NCBI GenBank assembly: GCA_003118195.1 | Contig: BEXV01000415.1 | Location: 106,046-128,571, forward strand | DNA from: Hemicentrotus pulcherrimus | Taxonomy: Eukaryota; Echinodermata; Echinoidea; Camarodonta; Strongylocentrotidae | Direction: 5' to 3' | Length of the DNA: 22,526 bases | In this document: in pieces, positions 17,276-22,526 of the stretch | Position numbering within the stretch: position 1 is the stretch's first letter | Layout of the letters: every line of letters begins with the position of its first letter | Position numbers and translations under genes: made by a program | The notes under the pieces: model-generated | What the model was told of the DNA's origin: nothing | What the model saw: the letters and a program-made list of their open reading frames with translations, nothing else | Databases searched by the model: none

Positions 17276-19074
17276 TCGTTCTCGACATTGTCTTGACTTC
17301 AGTCCGACTTGGGCTTTCACGGCGTTATAATACAGTACACTGGATAGCAACTTTATAAGAGAGGCATTTCTGGCGTGCATTTACATAGCCCCGGGTGCAG
17401 TTAAGCAGGCGCCACGGGTGCACTTCAGTTCTCCATACAGCTTGTATAAGGAGCAAGGGGCATCTGGTTTATACATTCCCCCTGTGCCTTTCGAACGGGG
17501 AGAGGGGCGTCTTACACCGGCTACATCCTATGATGTACACGCCACTGGGCTTAAGAACCTTGCATTGCCAATAGGGGCATAACTCTCCAAAGAATAACTC
17601 CCACAATCAAAGTGCTATAGTGGATGAATAATAAGGTGGCTTCTATCCCAAACGCAAACTACTAGAGAAGAGTGATGTTCACCGCAAGACGTCTAATCCT
17701 CATCTCAAATACATCTCAAGTATTCAACAGCATCGACTTTCGACAATCCCTATTGTTCACTATCCTAGGTGATGTATTCACCCACATTATAATGTTTCAT
17801 TGCAAAAGGAAAAGAGAAACAGAGAAGAGAAAGACTTTGGAACAGTGTGGTTCTAGCGAACATCCTAAAGCCATTAATGGTTGGACCCTTTTCAGGCTCA
17901 GCGAAGGGAAAAATGGTTATCATGCATGGATGTGGTTATCTGGTTGTCATCCGCGACAATTTCCTATACTAACCGAATTATTAACTTCAACCCTGGATCC
18001 AGCAATATACCTAACCCTAACCCTAGTCCCCTAACCACAAAAACTTACCTAAAACATGATGGCAACCCCAAGACGAAATAAAGCCTGGAGTAATGATTGT
18101 CGGAGGGGGCAAATGTGGGATCATTGGTTATTCACATAAAGCACAACTATAACTCTATAAAAAATAAAACTATAGATCTTTGCTTCGATTCGATTATATA
18201 ATCTTTTAAAAATATTCAAAATTTCGTTTTGAAAATGAAATTAACTGATACATCATGCCGAAACAGTACATGTATTACTAAAATCATTTTACAACTTTAT
18301 GGTGGGCTAACATTATGTGACAATGCATACTGCTGAAATTGGACATTACATCATGCAAAAACAGAGAGTAAGGGTCACAACAGTGATGGCTTGTTGTTGT
18401 TGTTGAGATTAATGGCGTTTCCATCGTCGTTGGATTAATTTCGCAATGGCTATCTAATTTTGGTATTAAATCCTTTTTTTATAATCGTGATTGTGTGAAG
18501 ATATCCCTTGCCGCCTACGCCATAGTGCTTAATGGGATGCTACCTTATATACCTACAGTCGCTTTATGGCTTGGTATTGACAGTAGTTCAAATGGTGTCT
18601 TAACGGTACCACAGGGAGTCTTATCCGGTATTTAGTAGAGCCTGGATGTGAAAGCCCATTGAGAGAGCCTATTCATTGATGTCAAATAGACCAGGATAAA
18701 CACAACAGACCTCTTATAGTTCCAATCACTGCACACGGTGGTGGGAATTAATTGTCATGCTATCGAGACTTGCCAGACAGCTTCCCTTTCAAAACAGTTA
18801 CATAATGGCACACTTAAAACAGCAAATTAATGTTTCCATGGTAACTGTTTCGCTTGATTAATTATGCGGAGGGATTGTTGAGTTTGGTGGTTTTAGTGCC
18901 CCCTACCAACTTCTGTGTGAGTTCGATAAACTTTTAACAGTTTTCCTAGAATTCTCCTTTTATAAATTATGTGATATATTTTCTTCATGCGAACAAAATC
19001 GCATTAGCTAAAGTGACTCTAAACCATTTCTTGGCCATTGGAGGCAATGTATTATTCATTCGGTCGGTTATCGT
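17276..19074. other. Intergenic DNA with a GC-richer patch and a short telomere-like repeat
   Basis: About 17380-17560 is noticeably richer in G and C than its surroundings, but is broken by stops in the frames I read. CCTAACCCTAACCCTAG at 18010-18026 is a short interstitial TTAGGG-type repeat. ORFs at 17672-18034 and 17881-18081 overlap each other and carry no recognisable feature. Confidence 0.5.
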
Positions 19075-19208
19075 CCAGGGCCCTGTTTCATAAAATTTAT
19101 TATCAATAACGAATTTACTCTCAACCAATCAAATACCACGATTTCAGTAGCTTCTAACAGTTATTGCCATTTGTTCTTGATGACCAGTTTCATAAAACAG
19201 GACCCAGG
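19075..19208. mobile_element. Small MITE-like element with ~21-bp terminal inverted repeats
   Basis: The left end CCAGGGCCCTGTTTCATAAA (from 19075) and the reverse of the right end CCTGGGTCCTGTTTTATGAA (from 19208) agree at most positions (about 17 of 21). The 134-bp element is non-coding. Ends of the GGGCCCTGTTTCATAAA type are, as I recall, common in short repeats of marine invertebrates. No unambiguous target duplication is visible. Confidence 0.6.
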
Positions 19209-22200
19209 TGTCTCGTCCGGTATGACCAAGATATAAAGAAGATGATTCTTGTAAAAATTAGAAGAGCAAAACAATTCGATAATAATTTGAACCAGATTTA
19301 TAAATGGCCATGTTTCAGTTGTCATTCAAGATGTCATTCTCTTGGAAGGTTGCGCATTATGCCACACTTGCGGATATACTTATCAGGTAAAGCATGTTTA
19401 ATATCATCACAATGATATCGAGGGGTATACTGTAGTGTTGTCAAAATCTCCGACCGGAATCTTTGTTGGCAGATTGAAAAGATCGAGCCTTGAAGGTTAT
19501 TCTTGAGAAATACAAACAATTATTATGCCAATGTATTACATGAAGTATTTTGTTATCGTTGATATTTTCTTCCTAATTGTCCATTCCCTATGTTTTGTCT
19601 AATACATATTACTGAAGCAAAACGAAAGTGAAATGAGGTATTCAAACAAATTTTACTACTTTTTTCTCCTTGGGAAATACAAAAGCTATTAGTTACAGTG
19701 TGAAACGAAAATGAAAGTTATGGAGTAAATCTTTTTACCATTTATCACTTTTGTGTGTACATAATTCAAATCCCGGCGCCGCATTTTTAGGAGCTAATTC
19801 CGCGGGGACAGAGGGGCGACTCCACCACACACACCCAAACACACACGCATACATATAAAAGCACATTTTCGGTTGTTGTGACATTCCTTCATGGTTTGTA
19901 ACAAAACAAAACAAAATTGTTTATAAAAATTGCAATAATTCTCTAGCTCTGTTTTTTTTATTTTTTTATAAAAGAAATATTGTTTTTGATATGAATTTGT
20001 CTCGATTGATTTAAAGTATTATTCAAACAATAAATCATATTTTACGAGGGCCGATTGGATAATGTGTTTTTGTAACCCTTCGTATTTTGATATAGTTTTT
20101 ACATGACACTGAATTGACCCGTAAATTTCATAAAAGGGTTGCTATATAAGTTCTCTTTTTTAAGGAATATAACATGTTCAAAGACTGCTCCAGAGAGGCA
20201 CTATATCTGGTCTTTATTGACAGTTGGTCTCAATGCACTCAGTAAATATTTCAACTTTAAAGGCAAGTGATCTTTCTATACAGGTGGTCGCTACAGCAGT
20301 CCAATTCCTTTACCTTTTTGGAGGGCATCAGTTATGACTTCTACAAGGCAAGACATTATACCGGTTTCTTAGCAGTCGGGTAAAATAAAAACTCCATCAT
20401 GAATGTCCATTTACTTCATCTTTCAAAGTAGGCTATCGTTAATGACATCATTTTGTTTACCCCGAACACGTTCTAGCCATCTTGTATCGTTTTATTGCAT
20501 AGTAACCTCGGCCTTAAACCTGGGAACGGAGATACAGTTCAATCAACAAGATATCGTTCGCTATACACGGTCGTGTTTTCACTGGCTGTCCTTAAAACAG
20601 GGCACATTCTTGAATTTTATGCAATTAAAATATACTATACCAATAAACTATACTACGCATTGGTGGAAAACCCCTTACATTGCAGTTTATGTTTTAACAA
20701 AAGTATCTAGTTAAGTCATTAAATACTTTTGATATGTTCTATTTGTTGTTTGTTTGCTAGATGATGATCATTTCAATTGTTTGTATTATTTTGAATACAT
20801 TTTAATTCATTTCATGGACATGTTGGATATCTGTTTTGGAAGGAAAATTGCTAGCCATTTAACAAACTGAAGTATTTTCGAAATTTCGGGTAGATTTAAA
20901 CAGGCATCAATGTTTGAATACAAACACTACAGGGGTTTTACAAAGTTTAGAGGGTTGATCAACTTCATATATTCCTGAATTAAAAATATAGTAATTGAAC
21001 AGTGACTTTCAGGCTGATCTGAATAGGAAAATAAAAGTGCATTTGCTTTTCTTTTTGTAAACATTAAAACGTTGTGCCATGGTACGCCAGCAATTTGAAA
21101 TTGTTCTTCCTTATTTTTGAGCATCGAAAGTCAATCTAAAATCAATGTATTGTTTTTCTTCTTCTTAGTCTTTTTCTTCTCCTCCCCCTTCTTTTACATA
21201 TGTTTTATAACAAGTATATGTTTAATCAAGGTAATGAACAAATATTGCTTTTTCCTATATCGAAGAAGAAATCCGCCAGAACAAACTTATCCTACATACA
21301 CTTGATTAGTCTAGGATAATGGGAACACGACTAATGACCCCGTTGATATTGAATATGATCTTCAGAGCGTGAGGCGATATAGTTTCCACAGTTCCGCTTG
21401 ACCATGAGATGTCCCTGCCCATGGTCTTTGAGCTTTCTTGGTGAGAAAAGGACCGGGTAAGGTGACGGTTGTGATGCCTGCCATTTACAAGTGAAGACAG
21501 AAGAGGATGAAATGTCATGAACATTTGGCTGGTGTCTTTAAAAGTTTATGACCACTTGCACAAGTTCACCAAGTGGCTCAGTTTTTAATCTTAAATTTCA
21601 GATATCAAAACTTGTAAATTAAGCAATGTACCAGTTATCGCACGTAACCTTAAATGTCGAACGACGGGAAACATCAGGGAATAATCATACATCTAAGGGA
21701 GATTTTCTGAGAATTTATTGCAGTTGTGGGGCACGAGGGCGCGTTCATCCTCCCATTTCGAAAGGGGTAAAGGAGAAATGGAGAGGGAGCGGTAAGGGGG
21801 AGAAAAGATAAAACGACAGGACCATTCCCCCATCCCCTTTCCAATCGTAGGTCATGTTAAATCGCATTGTATTTCCCGACCGACGCCCCCACCCCTAATG
21901 AAGCAAGTGCCCTCTCAGTGGCTGAATCTACGCTACGCCTTTGGAATGAAATATTAAAGGGGAAGCATATCTAGATCATTCGATTTAAAAATCCAAAACT
22001 AGTTCACTGAAAAAAAAAAAACTGTACCATCCTCAACGATGTACATGTATATTGAATAAGAGTTCATATTTTTCTGATCATTGACGCGAATAATATTATT
22101 ATTCTTATGACCGTGGCATGATCTTGTTTTGTATAAAATATGTCAAAGTTGCCTACAGAAGAACAACCTTCGGGTCGAGGTAGGTCGCTCGTGCTTATAC

Positions 22201-22526
22201 AAAATAATTATATCAAAGAATTAATATCATAGGTCTATTTCAAAATCTCCACGAAGATTGAAGAGGTATATACTGTTTATTTGCTCACTCAAATGTGTCA
22301 TATAGGATGAATTATGTCACGTTTCGTTTTGTAAGCTAGCGGGGTTTGACAATATTACTAAGTAAAATGCCCATTTGATGTTAGGGTCATACAAATTGAA
22401 GTAATGACATGGGAAAGTGGCGCATTCAGCATAAGACTGAACCGGCGGCGTGTGCCCAGTCTCCAGCAAAACTTTAAAACCTGATAAACCAATTAAAGTT
22501 TGAAGAGAGCCTATACGGCACAAGGG
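19209..22526. other. Intergenic DNA, no convincing gene
   Basis: A CA-rich patch lies at about 19823-19850. TATA-like words (such as CTATATAAG near 20142) occur without supporting context. ORFs at 19164-19415, 20403-20714, 20927-21124, 21306-21524, 21626-21811 and 22317-22523 show no domain. A G/C-rich purine/pyrimidine patch lies at about 21740-21900. A weak hairpin at 22127-22204 is noted as a finding. Confidence 0.5.

Noticed and set aside
17672..18034. 120-codon plus-strand ORF
   Set aside because: No motif; overlaps another ORF in a second frame and ends in the telomere-like repeat. Its length is not exceptional for 22 kb.
20138..20175. TATA-like CTATATAAG on the plus strand
   Set aside because: No initiator, CCAAT or downstream coding sequence; such words are expected in AT-rich DNA.
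20403..20714. 103-codon plus-strand ORF
   Set aside because: No domain, AT-driven composition, and a second overlapping ORF in another frame.
21306..21524. 72-codon minus-strand ORF with moderately protein-like sequence
   Set aside because: I could not link it to a family, see no flanking splice pair in phase with other exons, and no promoter.
1..22526. CRISPR arrays, operons, bacterial genes or origins
   Set aside because: The window is clearly animal nuclear DNA with a spliced gene and microsatellites; no regularly spaced identical repeats were seen.

Overview
This is a window of an animal nuclear genome, most likely a sea urchin or a close echinoderm relative. It is AT-rich and sparsely coding, with long (TC)n and (TG)n microsatellites and several short inverted-repeat elements. 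It holds one convincing gene with a spliceosomal intron. The gene best matches the KLF2/4 group as found in echinoderms, but the species call is an inference.

The gene lies on the minus strand at 3071-5045. A 20-codon first coding exon (4986-5045) joins in phase 0, across a 784-nt GT-AG intron, to a large second exon (3071-4201). The predicted protein is 396 residues: a short N-terminus, an acidic activation segment (DDLLDLDFI), a SUMO-type IKEE motif, long Gln/His tracts, a PPPY motif, a basic stretch, and three C-terminal C2H2 fingers that read almost as vertebrate KLF2/KLF4. The 3' UTR probably runs to a polyadenylation signal near 1873.

The 0.8 kb upstream (about 5120-5830) is the most information-rich noncoding part. 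It has a minus-strand TATA/initiator for the KLF gene and a shared CCAAT box inside a TGACGCG inverted repeat. Two plus-strand MEF2-TATA-initiator modules follow, near 5244-5298 and 5590-5634. RFX, CRE, AP-1 and kappaB-type sites lie between or just beyond them. This looks like a compact bidirectional, signal-responsive control region. The plus-strand product is unknown; only a 52-codon ORF follows the first module.

The remainder, 1-1870 and 5850-22526, has no recognisable protein gene. It holds microsatellites, a degenerate 68-bp tandem repeat, a two-copy dispersed repeat, and a cluster of inverted-repeat DNA at 13292-14771. That cluster comprises a 783-bp element with long terminal inverted repeats, a perfect 28-bp palindrome, and a 163-bp near-perfect hairpin element. 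A small MITE-like element lies at 19075-19208. The scattered 60-120-codon ORFs there look like chance, with one or two borderline cases noted below.
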